In this document: positions 21,873-33,847 of the stretch, piece after piece
How the letters are laid out: every line of letters starts with the position of its first letter
Position numbering within the stretch: the stretch's first letter is position 1
Assembly: GCA_916613615.1 (NCBI GenBank)
Contig: OU744732.1
Location: 50,242,227 to 50,306,226, forward strand
Direction of reading: 5' to 3'
Length of the DNA: 64,000 nt
Source of the DNA: Steromphala cineraria
Taxonomy: Eukaryota > Mollusca > Gastropoda > Trochida > Trochidae
Position numbers and translations under genes: made by a program
Notes under the pieces: generated by a model
What the model was told of the DNA's origin: nothing
What the model saw: the letters and a program-made list of their open reading frames with translations, nothing else
The model's database searches: none

Positions 21873-22771
21873 TTGTTCAATAAAATTAAAAACTTGTTAA
21901 AAGCTTATTTATTAAAAGTGTATGAACATTTCTTTTAAATATCGGATAGTTTTTTTGTGACACTTCTAGTTCATATTATTTAGTTTTTCCTTTGCTTAAG
22001 TGCTACCTTTTTAATGGAATTAACACGATCATATGTCTGTATGTTTTCATAAGAAAGTGTCTGTGGTGCATTTTTCTAATTCCTCACACATAGCACATAA
22101 AGGAGGGACATAAAAATCCGTCAACTTTTTCTAAAAAAATCTAATTTCTCTGACCAAAAAATTAATAAGTAGACTATTTAGACTTAAGTCTTAAAAGGGT
22201 ACAGTATACAATGTTCTAAATTGCTAAAGTCTCTGTTTACCTATGACCTAGACATAGTCCTATGACATTTTGATCGGAACGGAGCCAACGATTATTAATT
22301 ATGTATGACCTGTACTTAGTTTCCAAACACATATGGGTGTTTGATTAGCATCAACTTGGATATCAAATGTCATTAAAACAGACATTCAAATGTTTTCTAT
22401 TAAAACAAAGATGCTATGCATTAACCTTTTTAAATGACGGATTCATTTTTGTATGTCAATCATCCATCGTAATGAACTTGAAATACCCACATCACCGCTT
22501 GTACATTTTGTGGAAGAACGTATACAATTGTATGAATAACTTTACTTTCTTTTTAATACTGAACCATGGTACTTTAAGAAAATTGTCATTCTTGAAGATT
22601 ATTATATCTTATTTTAAGCAAAAAGATGTCTAACCTTTCGATGTACGTTTACCAAACTTCTGCATCGGCTAAGGACAGGTATCTTCAGTACACCATTAGT
22701 TATACATGATAACTGTTAAACGCTATTTTAAAAAGACTCCGAAGTGATTGTTATTGCTGATTGCATAGGTT
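21873..22771. other. upstream region of the duplicated gene
   Basis: Upstream flank of the 788-codon gene (minus-strand promoter side), AT-rich. An 88-codon plus-strand ORF at 22367-22633 is identical in the second copy but has no recognisable features; its conservation follows from the youth of the duplication. Confidence 0.35.
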
Positions 22772-22852
22772 TGTGACAGGGTGAGGTCTACTACTTCCTA
22801 CTGGCTTCGGCTGGAGGGATATCTCTTTGGCCGAACAGGTAGAGCGTAGGAC
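22772..22852 (+). repeat. SINE head fragment, duplicate
   Basis: 81 bp identical to 18722-18802, containing the A box but cut before the B box. It abuts the right end of duplication copy A, overlapping its last 2 bp. Confidence 0.85.
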
Positions 22853-23154
22853 GTGTGGAAAAATACAAGAGAGTACATTTGCATGGTTTAACAAAACAAT
22901 ATAAGCATGAATACGAAAAAGTTAGTAAATCAGTGTTGTCTCTTCGTTCACTATAATATTCTTATCCTATTCCCAAAAGACAATTCTGTACTTACAATTA
23001 TTGTAAGTAGTTGTTATATTGAGTTAAAAACTCAAAATAACTTAAATGTATTTTCAGTTTGAGTGACGATATAACAATAATGTTGCAGACTTATTCCATC
23101 ATCTTAAGCGACTCCTGCTCACAATCGTCTTCTATGTTTATTGTACATCGATAT

Positions 23155-23378
23155 GAACTGATGTTATTACAATTTACCGCACATCGTCTTACAATTTACC
23201 GCACGTTTAGTCTGAACATCTGACCGCACCCCCTATTACAATTTACCGCACCTTTGGTTATTACATTTTACCGCATTTTTATTACAATATACCGCAGTAT
23301 TACATTTTACCGCGTTTTTATTACAATTTACCGCAGTTATTACATCTTACCGCGTTTATTACATCTTACGTCGTAGCA
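23155..23378 (-). repeat. inverted left end of hairpin-ended repeat
   Basis: Reverse-complement array of TTACAATTTACCGCA and TTACATYTTACCGCG motifs, ending TTACGTCGTAGCA, matching the left terminus seen at 15646 and 33848. Only the motif array is present. It lies in the 580-bp spacer between the two duplication copies; the rest of that spacer (22853-23154) shows nothing recognisable. Confidence 0.7.
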
Positions 23379-23386
23379 GCGTGGCC

Positions 23387-23623
23387 CTATTTTAAACTCA
23401 AATATAAGTTGCTATTCAAATAAAAAAAAATTCTTTTTTTTAATATAATACAGAGAGTATCATACCGGTTACTACATATGTAATGATTATCACTCGCAAA
23501 GTAATACGGTTTATCTCCATTAGGGTACCAATCTTCCTCCGAATAGGCTGAAGTCAACAAATTATGAACGATGAACAGATAAAGCATTGGCAATAATACT
23601 ATTGTAGCAGTTACAATACACAT
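23387..23623 (-). CDS. small putative secreted ORF (copy B)
   Basis: 78 codons; the first 63 are identical to the ORF at 19091-19318, including the signal-peptide-like start. The C-terminal 15 codons are encoded by different flanking DNA. This supports the idea that the conserved part is an exon truncated by the duplication edge, or that the tail is unimportant. Unrecognised. Confidence 0.35.
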   Translation of the reverse strand: MCIVTATIVLLPMLYLFIVHNLLTSAYSEEDWYPNGDKPYYFASDNHYICSNRYDTLCIILKKRIFFYLNSNLYLSLK

Positions 23624-26600
23624 GTCATTCTTGCGTATATCTCAAGTGCATATCTATTAATTGGATGATATATCTACAAAAGCAAGATTTCGAGAAATTA
23701 GCAGCTTTATTACAAACACACAACATTTAAATGATAAACAAATGCCTATAATGAGAGGCATGAAGATGCAACGTCTTTCTTACCGAGGAAAAGGTACTAT
23801 CCAGTTATGATCATCCAACATTGAAGCTATACCCCTTATATAATATTTTTCTTTTAGAAGGTTGAAACAATAAACTTTCAATCATATTTGCCGAGTCATA
23901 GACTTTTACATTCCCATATTGCGACCCAAGATAAAACCTATCATTCTTTGCATAAAGGAAAACAGCATTGAATCCTTTGGGTAATTCAAATTTTCTGATT
24001 ATTTTGTTTGTCGCTATTGATACAACAGAGGCATAAGAAGGTTTGCGACTATTTAGATATAAAAATGCAAGGGTATGTTTTCCAAAGAAAATGAATTCTG
24101 AACATGGTTTTTGAGAAATCTTTTTACATTTCATTTGATTTTGTGCTGAAAGCCAACAAATCCTGTATGATGGAGATGTTGAAAAGTAGAAAATCATTTC
24201 TGTCAAACATATCCCAAGAAATTCGTAGTTATATTTAATTTTTTTGATAATTTTATGGCGTCGGTTATCAATCGATAAAGAATGGATTCGATTAGCAGAA
24301 TCAATGAAAAATAACTTACGTTCTTTAGTATGTAAATGTATGGTCTCTCTAAGACCTTTATTACGGAAAAGAGTCGCTTTACACTTTCCGTTCATACACT
24401 TTGAATATATATTGTTCTGATTTGCATAGAATAATTTACATTCTTCAGAGAAAAATTCCAGACTATAATCAAGTAAAAATCGCAGACCCAACTTCAACCA
24501 CTTTTTGGTCTTTTTATCGTGAACGAAAATCCCATGGAGTCCAAGGTTAAGATAAGATAATGGTAGCTTATTGGAAGATTTTACTTTGTTCAGTATTTTC
24601 CCGCACTTACAGCTCTTGTCGATGTTATACTGTTGAGATGTGTGGCTTCCTTTGGATTTTATAAGTAAACCTGCTCCTTCAAGTGCTAAAGATTGATCCT
24701 TGTCACTCATTTGATCCTGAATGGTCAGCTGATTCTCTTGTCTCAAGCTTTTTCTTGTAAACAAAATGTCCTGTTTTACTGTTCTTCTAGATTTTTTGTT
24801 TCTTATTGCTAGTCGGTACATCGTAGGTGTTTGTAAAGTTGTTGTGTGGTTCAAGTACGTTGATGTTGTAAGCTTCTGATGTGGATTTGGTTTTCTCTTC
24901 AGGTACTTTGAGGGTTTCCGCCTCTGATACGCAGGTGATGTATGCTTCTGGTAAACTCTTTGATTGGACTTCTTGAATGTTGATGTTTTTTGCAATCGGC
25001 GATCAATTGACATATTTTCCAAATTTGATGATGTTTTTTGTTTCTGATGCGTATTTGGTTTCTGTTTCTGCCTTCTGATCGATGTCATTTGCTTTTGTTG
25101 TTTAGTTGGTGTTTTTTGCTTCTGATGCGTATTTGGGTTCTGTTTCTGCCTTCTGATTGATGTGTTTTGCTTCTGGTGTTTATTGGATGTGTTTTGCTTC
25201 TGGTGTTTATTTGATGTGTTTTGCTTCTGGTGTTTATTTGATGTTTTTTTGCTTCTGGTGTTTATTTGATGTTTTTTGCTTCTGATGCGTATTTGTTTTC
25301 TGTTTCTGCCTCCCGATTGATGTCTTGTGCTTCCGGTATTTAGTTGTTGTTTTTTGCTTCTGATGCGTATTTGTTTTCTGTTTCTGCCTCCCGATTGATG
25401 TCTTTTGCTTCCGGTTTTTATTTGATGTTTTTTGCTTCTGATGCGTTTTTGGTTTCTGTTTCTGCCTTCTGATTGATGTCTTTTGCTTCTGGTGTTTAGT
25501 TGGTGCATGGTTCCTGGAGGCAGTCAATGCCCTTAGCTTGTTCTCTCTTGGTGTATTCTTCTGGCCTGGTTTGGGGGTAATCGTTTTTTCTTTACCTGTT
25601 GTGATACTCTGTTGTGGCCTTGTAGTCTTCTTCTTGTAAGTTTTAGATACGGAGGAAACAACATGTGCGTTTGTTGATTTTATGCTCTGTACATTATTTG
25701 ACACACTCATATATTTAGTTCTCTGTTCAGCCATCCTGTCGCTTCTAATTACAAACGTCTTTGTACCACTTGGTACATCATCATGTTTCTGGTGTGTTCT
25801 TGCTTCGAGTCTATGTTCATTTCCTGATGTGTACTTTTCTGTTCCTTTGCCTGTTCTTTGTTGCAGCTGCGCTTCAGGGTAGATGGAACCAAGATGATAT
25901 TCTTCTGGACTAAAAGTTACACCTTTTTCACTTATAGATACGTCACCTTTTGTTTGGTTTTCAATTTGTTTTCTCTTAGGTATAGCTTTGTGATCTATCC
26001 GTACATGTAATATAGTTTTGGAATTTGTTTTCGAAATCCATGACAAACTCCAACACTTTTCTTCTTTGAATACAGAGTATGTATTGGATATGCATAATAT
26101 TGCAAAAGAAACCACGCAAGCTGTTCCTTGTAAAGAACACATGACAGGGAGTCCACCTATCCTTCTACTCGGAAGATTGAAGTCGTACCAAACCAAGAAT
26201 GACATTTGTTCAATAAAATTAAAAACTTGTTAAAAGCTTATTTATTAAAAGTGTATGAACATTTCTTTTAAATATCGGATAGTTTTTTTGTGACACTTCT
26301 AGTTCATATTATTTAGTTTTTCCTTTGCTTAAGTGCTACCTTTTTAATGGAATTAACACGATCATATGTCTGTATGTTTTCATAAGAAAGTGTCTGTGGT
26401 GCATTTTTCTAATTCCTCACACATAGCACATAAAGGAGGGACATAAAAATCCGTCAACTTTTTCTAAAAAAATCTAATTTCTCTGACCAAAAAATTAATA
26501 AGTAGACTATTTAGACTTAAGTCTTAAAAGGGTACAGTATACAATGTTCTAAATTGCTAAAGTCTCTGTTTACCTATGACCTAGACATAGTCCTATGACA

Positions 26601-27106
26601 TTTTGATCGGAACGGAGCCAACGATTATTAATTATGTATGACCTGTACTTAGTTTCCAAACACATATGGGTGTTTGATTAGCATCAACTTGGATATCAAA
26701 TGTCATTAAAACAGACATTCAAATGTTTTCTATTAAAACAAAGATGCTATGCATTAACCTTTTTAAATGACGGATTCATTTTTGTATGTCAATCATCCAT
26801 CGTAATGAACTTGAAATACCCACATCACCGCTTGTACATTTTGTGGAAGAACGTATACAATTGTATGAATAACTTTACTTTCTTTTTAATACTGAACCAT
26901 GGTACTTTAAGAAAATTGTCATTCTTGAAGATTATTATATCTTATTTTAAGCAAAAAGATGTCTAACCTTTCGATGTACGTTTACCAAACTTCTGCATCG
27001 GCTAAGGACAGGTATCTTCAGTACACCATTAGTTATACATGATAACTGTTAAACGCTATTTTAAAAAGACTCCGAAGTGATTGTTATTGCTGATTGCATA
27101 GGTTTG
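23434..27106 (-). repeat. segmental duplication, copy B
   Basis: 3673-bp second copy of 19129-22773, in the same orientation. It differs by about ten substitutions and a 28-bp insertion near 25243-25270. Flanking sequences on both sides differ from copy A, so the boundaries are sharp. Confidence 0.93.
23811..26205 (-). pseudogene. secretory repeat protein, frameshifted copy B
   Basis: Second copy of the 788-codon gene. From the start at 26205 the frame runs 323 codons and stops at 25234 inside the repeat region; the remainder down to 23811 is open in the shifted frame. The cause is an extra 28 bp, a 27-bp repeat unit plus one additional T in a T-run near 25243-25270. Amino-acid changes outside the repeats include R/S, D/Y and K/E exchanges. 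It would make a truncated repeat protein without the C-terminal domain unless the base is a sequencing error. Confidence 0.75.
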
Positions 27107-27528
27107 CGCGTCTAAATGGTTTCAGCAACGTGCTGTATTCAGACCTTATAGAGGGGAGTCTCTCTCTTAGAACATGTTCGGTTCCCGGTAGCGTCAATTT
27201 CAAACTTTTATTCACCTAAGCACGGTCTGTATCATCAGTTTGCAACTTTATTGCTCTGAGAACATGACAATACGACACAGTTCCGTTGACGAGTGGAATT
27301 ATTGCACAACCGTGGCGAGTCGACATTGCGTATTCAAAACTGAATTTCTAATTCTTTAGTTTCAACTTTTAGTTTACAAGGCATACCTTGATTCAGGTCT
27401 TTACATCCGATCTACAAAATACTACTGTTAGTGTGGCATTCCAGAAATTGGCACTGTAAGGATAACAATGAAAGTTAATGAATAAAGGACTTCTTTATTT
27501 TCACAAAAGGGCTATTTCGGTATTATAA

Positions 27529-27667
27529 GTTACCATGTGTTCGCGAGTTTGATATGGAGATTTATCATGTGTCCGAGTTAAATATCAAACGAGAACGAAG
27601 TTCGAGTTTGATGTTTAACTCGGACACATGATAAATCTCCTTATCAAACTCGCGCACACATGGTAAC
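27529..27667. repeat. 139-bp palindrome (65-bp arms)
   Basis: Arms 27529-27593 and 27603-27667 are reverse complements with about four mismatches, separated by a 9-bp loop. Both ends read GTTACCATGTGT. Unlike the other hairpins here, no CTAATT follows either end. Confidence 0.85.
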
Positions 27668-28209
27668 GAATTTATCTCGACGAGCACCTTTTCTAAATGC
27701 CTTAAATCTGGCTTGAAAGATGGGATTGGTCAAAATGGCGTCTGATCAGATCACAGTGTTACTCTTTTATTTAGGTTTTTACAAATATAATTTTTAAACT
27801 ATCGTGTTAATGACCAAAAGTATGGTCTAGTACCGGAGCGAAGCGCACGGTACTAGATAGAAATCTAGGATTAACACAAAAAAAAAAATACACAGCAATG
27901 CGGGCATTCCTATATTTTGATTGTTTGGTCACGTGACCTCGTGCATTCGCACCACATTCGATTTGAAGCGGCCGTAGAAGCCCCGTTACTGTCATGGCGG
28001 ACTGTCGAGTAGGGCCGAGCGAGTTTGATAGTGTCGAAGTTATAGATAAGACAGGCATCATAGCAGAATGTACAGGTTGGTTTGAGAGTACAATAAACAA
28101 ATAGCGGTGACTTTTAACCTAACTGATGTTCATAGTTCGGCATTCTGTTTGCGTGATTTGAATCTTGAGCTCAGCGATAGCCAACCTTGCTGCGAGTGAG
28201 CGGGTCAAA
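27668..28209. other. no gene seen
   Basis: Non-coding. It includes a 12-base A-run near 27880 and a self-complementary stretch around GGTCTAGTACCGGAGC...GCACGGTACTAGA (27824-27857). A 97-codon minus ORF at 27807-28100 has no recognisable features. Confidence 0.35.
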
Positions 28210-29990
28210 ATGCCGTTTGATTTAAACATATTTATTCAAGTGAAAGGATTGGGTACAAGTTATCCAACTTAGTGAAACCCTCTCCTATGTACAGTGCTTA
28301 CATATAATATTGAAACATAATAATGCATGTTTATGTACATTGAAAATAACGAAGGATACAGGATTAAGGTATATATACATATATACAAGAGTACAGACGG
28401 GGAAATAGAGACAAAGTCACAATCTGATTTTGGTACAAGCTTAAAGAGAAAATGTTCCTAATTATCGAATCTTTCAGAGAGTGATATATATTTATGAACT
28501 TCTCGAAAAATTATGATATTTTCATTATAAGAAAGGTCTGTGCGGCCATTTAATAATAAGTCAACATTTATAATTACTCTATTATTAAATGCTTTAATTT
28601 TGTTAATATTACAAAGCATTTGATATCTTATATTGGAATATCTAGTACATTCCATGAAAAAATGATTAGTGTTTTCAAAATCAGCTTTGCAATTGCATCC
28701 CGGGTTGTCTACAAGTCCAATTCTATAAAGATCATCGTTTAATCTACTATTTGAGTATCTCAACTGTGTATGAATTATATTGGTTTTTCTTTTACCAAAT
28801 GAGAAATACGCGGGTGCTTTAAACTTACGTTGTGATATATACGATTTGAAACTTTTAATGGAGTCAGCTTCTCTTATGTGCATTGGAAGGTTATTCCAGA
28901 GTTGTGAACATGATGGGAAGAAAGATTGACTGTAAAGAGATGTGCGTGCGTGGGACAGAGAGAGATCTCGCGAGTTTCTAAGGTTGTAATTGGTCTTAGT
29001 TTCAACAGCCCGGGGCATGAGATCACAAAGGTACGCTGGGGCATTGTTGTTGTATATTTTATAAAATAAAGACATTTTGCGATGACTTCTTCTATCTTTT
29101 AAAGATTGCCACCCTGTTTCAAAAAGTAATGATTCACGAGAAGCATATTTAGGAAGACCGGTTACTATTCTGGCCGCCTCAAATTGGACCTTTTCAATTT
29201 TATCTGATAAATCTAACGAACAGCCATCCCACAATTCACAAGCGTATTCAAGATGGGGTCTTACAAATACTATATATATCTTATTAAGTGTTTCTCTGTT
29301 TAACATAAACTTTAATTTTCTCATAGATGAAACCATTGAGGAAGTTGTTTTTACAATGCTGTCAATATGGTTGTTCCATTTACAATCGGATGCAAATATT
29401 ATCCCAAGATGTTTGTGAGAATTTTTAAAACATACATTCTGATTTTCCAAAGTTAAGTTTAAAATTGCATTTTTATCTTTTAAACTAAATAGAACAGCTT
29501 CTGTTTTGCTGGGATTATAGGCCACAAGCCATCGTTTAGCCCAACATGATAACGTTTGGAGATTCTTATTTAGCGCATCTTGCATAAGCTTGTGATCAAT
29601 TGATGATATCCCCATTGACGTATCGTCAGCAAACAAGCGTGCAGCACAATCTAGTTCATCTGCGATATCATTTACATACACGATAAATAGGAAGGGACCC
29701 AGGACTGATCCCTGCGGAACTCCCGCAGATAAAGGTTTTGAACTAGATAACGATCCATTTAGAAAAACCCTTTGAGTCCTACCTTTGAGATAACAATGTA
29801 TCCACTTAAGTAATCCTACACCTACACCGTAACTTCCTAGTTTATGTATCAAACCTCTGTGCCACACTCTGTCAAAGGCTTTTGAAACATCACAAAATAC
29901 CATACAATAGTCTTCCCGCTTATCTAACGCATAACAAATATTGTTATATAGCTCAAAATGCCGTTGATGCCAGTTCATTGTATTGTAAGG
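28210..29990 (-). mobile_element. CR1/Jockey-like LINE, 5'-truncated
   Basis: Minus-strand LINE carrying most of reverse transcriptase and a 3' UTR of about 240 bp with an AATAAA near 28235. Homology begins abruptly near 29985 within the reverse transcriptase, the usual 5' truncation of incomplete target-primed reverse transcription. No target duplication was identified. Confidence 0.8.
28458..29978 (-). CDS. LINE reverse transcriptase (partial, open)
   Basis: 506 open codons without stop or shift. It starts inside domain 2 of the polymerase and shows VFCDVSKAFDRVWH, GVPQGSVLGP, the catalytic LFADDTS box, a KHLGI motif and the long C-terminal LINE tail ending with CNCKADFENTNHFFMEC, a zinc-knuckle-like motif. 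The endonuclease and fingers are absent, so it cannot mobilise itself. Its undamaged frame suggests recent insertion. The ATG at 29978 is incidental. Confidence 0.88.
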   Translation of the reverse strand: MNWHQRHFELYNNICYALDKREDYCMVFCDVSKAFDRVWHRGLIHKLGSYGVGVGLLKWIHCYLKGRTQRVFLNGSLSSSKPLSAGVPQGSVLGPFLFIVYVNDIADELDCAARLFADDTSMGISSIDHKLMQDALNKNLQTLSCWAKRWLVAYNPSKTEAVLFSLKDKNAILNLTLENQNVCFKNSHKHLGIIFASDCKWNNHIDSIVKTTSSMVSSMRKLKFMLNRETLNKIYIVFVRPHLEYACELWDGCSLDLSDKIEKVQFEAARIVTGLPKYASRESLLFETGWQSLKDRRSHRKMSLFYKIYNNNAPAYLCDLMPRAVETKTNYNLRNSRDLSLSHARTSLYSQSFFPSCSQLWNNLPMHIREADSIKSFKSYISQRKFKAPAYFSFGKRKTNIIHTQLRYSNSRLNDDLYRIGLVDNPGCNCKADFENTNHFFMECTRYSNIRYQMLCNINKIKAFNNRVIINVDLLLNGRTDLSYNENIIIFREVHKYISLSERFDN

Positions 29991-30825
29991 TATTACTCTT
30001 CTTATACCTGTAGTAATCCCGTATCGACAGGACGTTAGGATATTGACACTATCATGCCTAAATATTGATTAACTCAGCAGTTCCAATATCACATTTTCTG
30101 AGTCATGCTGCAAAGAGTATTAATTACCGGAAGTTACCGTGGTCCTCCGCGAGTTTGCAATAAATTGTTTGTTAGGACTAAATGCGCTAATGAAATGTTT
30201 TGGTTCTTCATTCATTTACTATTAATTCAAAACAATAAAAGAAGTTTGACCAAAACGTTAAGATATATAGTATTGATGTACTGACATGTAGGAAGAGAGT
30301 TACACGGTAATATTTTTGGACATCTGACTGTTTACTTGTGCCTATAAACGTCATTCAGTCATGTGTGTATTTAGTCTGTCATATTCAAGTATAAAGTGGT
30401 TTATAGCCAAAAAGACATGATTTATTCTTACATTATCTGTCGAACCTATTATATATCTGTTAATGGAAATTTCGGACAACAACCATAAACTGTTATTTCA
30501 AATTATTGAAAGAATGAATTCGCAACTTTGATGATAAAATTAGGGAAATTTAGCAAAAAACAAAACTGTTATGAAGAAATAGGTGGATACATGATTATCG
30601 ACACTTTAAGTGACGTCACAGAATTGTTCTTATATCTGGATAAAATGTAATTCACAAACGGTGAATGTGCTGCGGAAATTACAAAGCATTTATTCATAGA
30701 AATCTTTATTGGTATTTCCTGGGTTTTTTTTTACTAAAATTAACACATGTCTTTCAAAGATAGGTATGTTGCATCAAAATTTATATGATAATGTAGTCTG
30801 CTATTTCAAGTTTTCGATTCAGTGG
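29991..30825. other. no gene seen
   Basis: AT-rich non-coding DNA. No ORF or repeat that could be supported. Confidence 0.35.
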
Positions 30826-31606
30826 AAAAAAAGTGTTACCGCGGCCCAAAATCTCAACATCCAGTTTAAACGCTTGTGTCATGGTCTTGTCCCAGGCTAA
30901 GAGATTACATAACAGATCCCTGTTCTGAAAAAAAATCGACTTAACATTAGGTAACAGTTTGTCTGCGGTGGATATTGAACAATGAAAACAGGTTATCGGC
31001 CCTTTATTAAGAGACTTGCAAATGTGAAATCGCCTTCAACGTAATTTGAAAATTTGAAAAAAAAGGAAGGTCAACCTTTTCATGTTTATGAAGATCTTGT
31101 TTGGTGATGAATCCTAATGTTATTCAAAATATCATTTATTGTCGGTTACATAAAAATACTGTCTACATTTAATTCGAAAGTTCAGTTGAGAAGGTGTGAT
31201 GGCTTATGATTTGCTTGATAAGCTGTTTGAGGAGAATACAGCAGAAAGCCTACATCAACAACAACGTCAAAAAATGGTATAGTGGTACGATAGAGGTAGT
31301 TTTCGAGTATGATTGAGTTCATTCACATAAGGTCAGCTGCATGTTCGACTACCAGGTAAAGATCAAGGTCAGAGTCCTGCAAGGACTCACTAAAGCAAGA
31401 TCCAATCTCCTTTATAAAGTACTTGTTATGAACATGCACATTCAACAAGCGGCCATGACATTGCAGGAAGAGAGGGGAAGAATTTCCCGAAAAAAATATG
31501 ACCTTGTCTATTCACTGCACTAAAGGTGCCATATTGTTGAATGCATGAGTTGGTTTCAAAAAATGCATATTCATTATGCATAAAGATAAGCATTTAGATC
31601 TTATTT
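30826..31606 (+). repeat. 780-bp dispersed repeat, copy 1
   Basis: Nearly identical to 39203-39984, with a handful of differences noticed. It starts at an A-run followed by GTGTTACCGCGGCCC and ends in AAGATAAGCATTTAGATC. No coding capacity beyond a 60-codon ORF (31341-31523) that is not credible. Confidence 0.85.
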
Positions 31607-32130
31607 CACTTTTATTTGGAATCATTCGGATAAAACACTTGGTCAAATATTTATGTGTCTACATTGCAAAGTTTCAGGTTTCGTCTGAAACCTTCATCTA
31701 TTTAATTTGTTAGCTAAAAGGTCCTAAGAACCTTTTTGAATACATAAATCATCGGAAAGTAGTGTATTAGGCTTTTAAATTTTGACTGGAAACATTTACC
31801 ATCGCTTACTTCTTCATCTCAACATATGATATCCTAAAACAATACTCACATGATGCTATGCATATTTATTAAAGATAAGCCTTTAGATCTTACCTTGACC
31901 TTTATTTGGTATCATTCTCGTAAAAGACATGGCAAATTTTTATTTGTCTGCATTGCAAAGTTTCAGGTTTCGTCTGAAACCTTCGTATTTTTAATGTGTT
32001 AGCTAAAATGTCCTTAGTTCCTTTTGAATACATTAATCATCGATAAGAGATTATTAAGGTTCTAAAGTTTGTCTGGAAAGATTAACCTTCGCTTATTTCT
32101 TCATATCAACATATTACGTATGTTCAAAGA
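31566..32130 (+). repeat. diverged tandem duplication, ~293-bp unit
   Basis: Two units (31566-31858 and 31859-32130) with roughly 80% similarity. Both contain the small palindrome AGGTTTCGTCTGAAACCT (31676-31693 and again near 31967). Confidence 0.7.
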
Positions 32131-33262
32131 CAACACTCAGCTGATGCCTAAGGGGTGACTTTTAAAGGGACATTATGATATTAATATTCGTGTGCACACT
32201 TTCAATTATATATCATGGTAATTTCTCATTATCATTTTCTTCTTACCAACGGTGATTATATTAGTATCCATTTTATATGGCAGAATTGTACTTTAAATGC
32301 AGTTGCTAAGCGCTTAGCTTCGAAGGTACCCATTTAAACAGCTGGGTGGTCACAGTGCGATGCAGATGAAGTGCCTTGCACACAAACATTAAAGATGTCA
32401 CCCATGTGTCATTTTTCCGGCGTGATTCGAAGCACGGGTCCAGCATGCTACGTACTTGACTCAAACGTTGAAGTTTCTGTACAGAACGAATACGTAAGCA
32501 AGGTTGTAACTATGTTACGCACATTAAGTTAAGATACGAATTGTCAACGGCGACGTCATAAGATTTTTAGTATGCGAAGATTTTTATTTTGTTACAATAG
32601 CACGTCACTAATCACTACAATCCAGTACACGACTTCAAATGATGGTGAGAAAAGCTGAATAAACTTAATTAAAGCTCCAGTCTACTTTTATTGTGTATGA
32701 CACCTTCGCAAAGGACATTTAGCCGTGCTAAGGTAAGTCGAGAATTAAGCCACAGAAAGCGCATATGAATTTTGAGACTAACCCTTGTGAAATCCTATTT
32801 AGAGAAACCTTTTTAACATAATATAACTTTTACCTTATAAAACATGACAGATTTTATATCCCGAGTTATAATAATTGCGTTATTATCGGCTTTGGCGAAA
32901 TAATTACTCAATAAATATAAGGAGGGAAATATGTCATCCCCCGTCACTCATTAGTTATTGTCTAAATATATTTGCAATATCGAAATACCACTAATACAAA
33001 GATTTTAAAGCTAATCGACCTTATAAAACGGCAATGGAAAGATTAAACTTTGAAATCGGGAATATGATCAAAAACCGGACAATGACGTCGACGCCCTTTA
33101 ATCAGTTAAACCAAATTTTAGAAACTTTCTGTTTTACATCGACAATGAATAGAATTATTTATGATGCCATTGCGGTTTGATGTATGTTTTTTTTTAGAAT
33201 AATGAATTAAGGCATTTATTTTCGGAGGAACGTTAAGAGGTCGACTACGAATGGTATTTGTC
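32131..33262. other. mostly non-coding
   Basis: No supported gene. A perfect-looking splice donor (AAG|GTAAGT at 32732) follows a 12-codon open stretch from ATG 32697, which could be a first exon, but its phase (0) does not match the exon at 37369 (which needs phase 1). Confidence 0.25.
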
Positions 33263-33266
33263 TTAA

Positions 33267-33588
33267 AGGGGCAGTGGCACGTTTTTAGGGGGAATATAAG
33301 GTGATGTCAAGAAAATGGAAATAAATGTTTTTTATTGAAAGACAATCTGTTTAAACAATATATATATAATGATTCCCTTTTCTTAAGCAAAATAAATTAA
33401 AGGTGTTCACACAAAGATAGCTGCCAATGGAGTGTATGTGAATCTTGATTATTTGTTCTCTGACTATGGATAATTGGTTTGTGTAATGAAATTTTGTAAA
33501 CTATCAATATAATACATTTAGCATAAATGTGCAATTATCAGTAAAAAATTTAAAATATCAAATTTTAAATAAACGTGCTACTACCCCT
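33267..33588. mobile_element. TTAA-target MITE
   Basis: 322-bp non-coding element. Terminal inverted repeats are AGGGGCAGTGGCACGTTT on the left and, reversed, AGGGGTAGTAGCACGTTT on the right. Both ends are flanked by TTAA (33263-33266 and 33589-33592). TTAA duplication with an AGGGG terminus fits Kolobok-type elements; piggyBac also targets TTAA but usually has other termini. Confidence 0.75.
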
Positions 33589-33847
33589 TTAATGATATTG
33601 TGAAACATACAAAATACAAGTCATGGTTTTATATTGTAGTTTACACCTCACAACATGATAAATTGCTTTCACGTGCACATGATTGCATGATGCTCTCGTT
33701 GTAAGTATTTCACTTTATTTTGCCATGAAAACTTATTCGTTTTGAGGAAAATAGCATGTTTAAAATAACTAATACCATAGCTATTTTGCTTTCGTGACGT
33801 TGTTTGCAGTGAGTAAATTATTGGGGGTAATATTTCAGCAAAAGTGT

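Larger units (their letters stand above)
19129..22773 (-). repeat. segmental duplication, copy A
   Basis: 3645-bp block repeated in direct orientation at 23434-27106. Only about ten substitutions and one 28-bp indel were noticed. Offset is 4305 bp left of the indel and 4333 bp right of it. It contains the 788-codon gene and the 5' part of a small secreted ORF on the minus strand. The left edge is an oligo-T run; the right edge joins the 81-bp SINE fragment. Confidence 0.93.

Noticed and set aside
22367..22633. 88-codon conserved ORF duplicated at 26700-26966
   Set aside because: Its identity follows from the recent duplication; no signal, domain or codon bias supports it.
27807..28100. 97-codon minus ORF
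   Set aside because: Composition and lack of motifs suggest chance.
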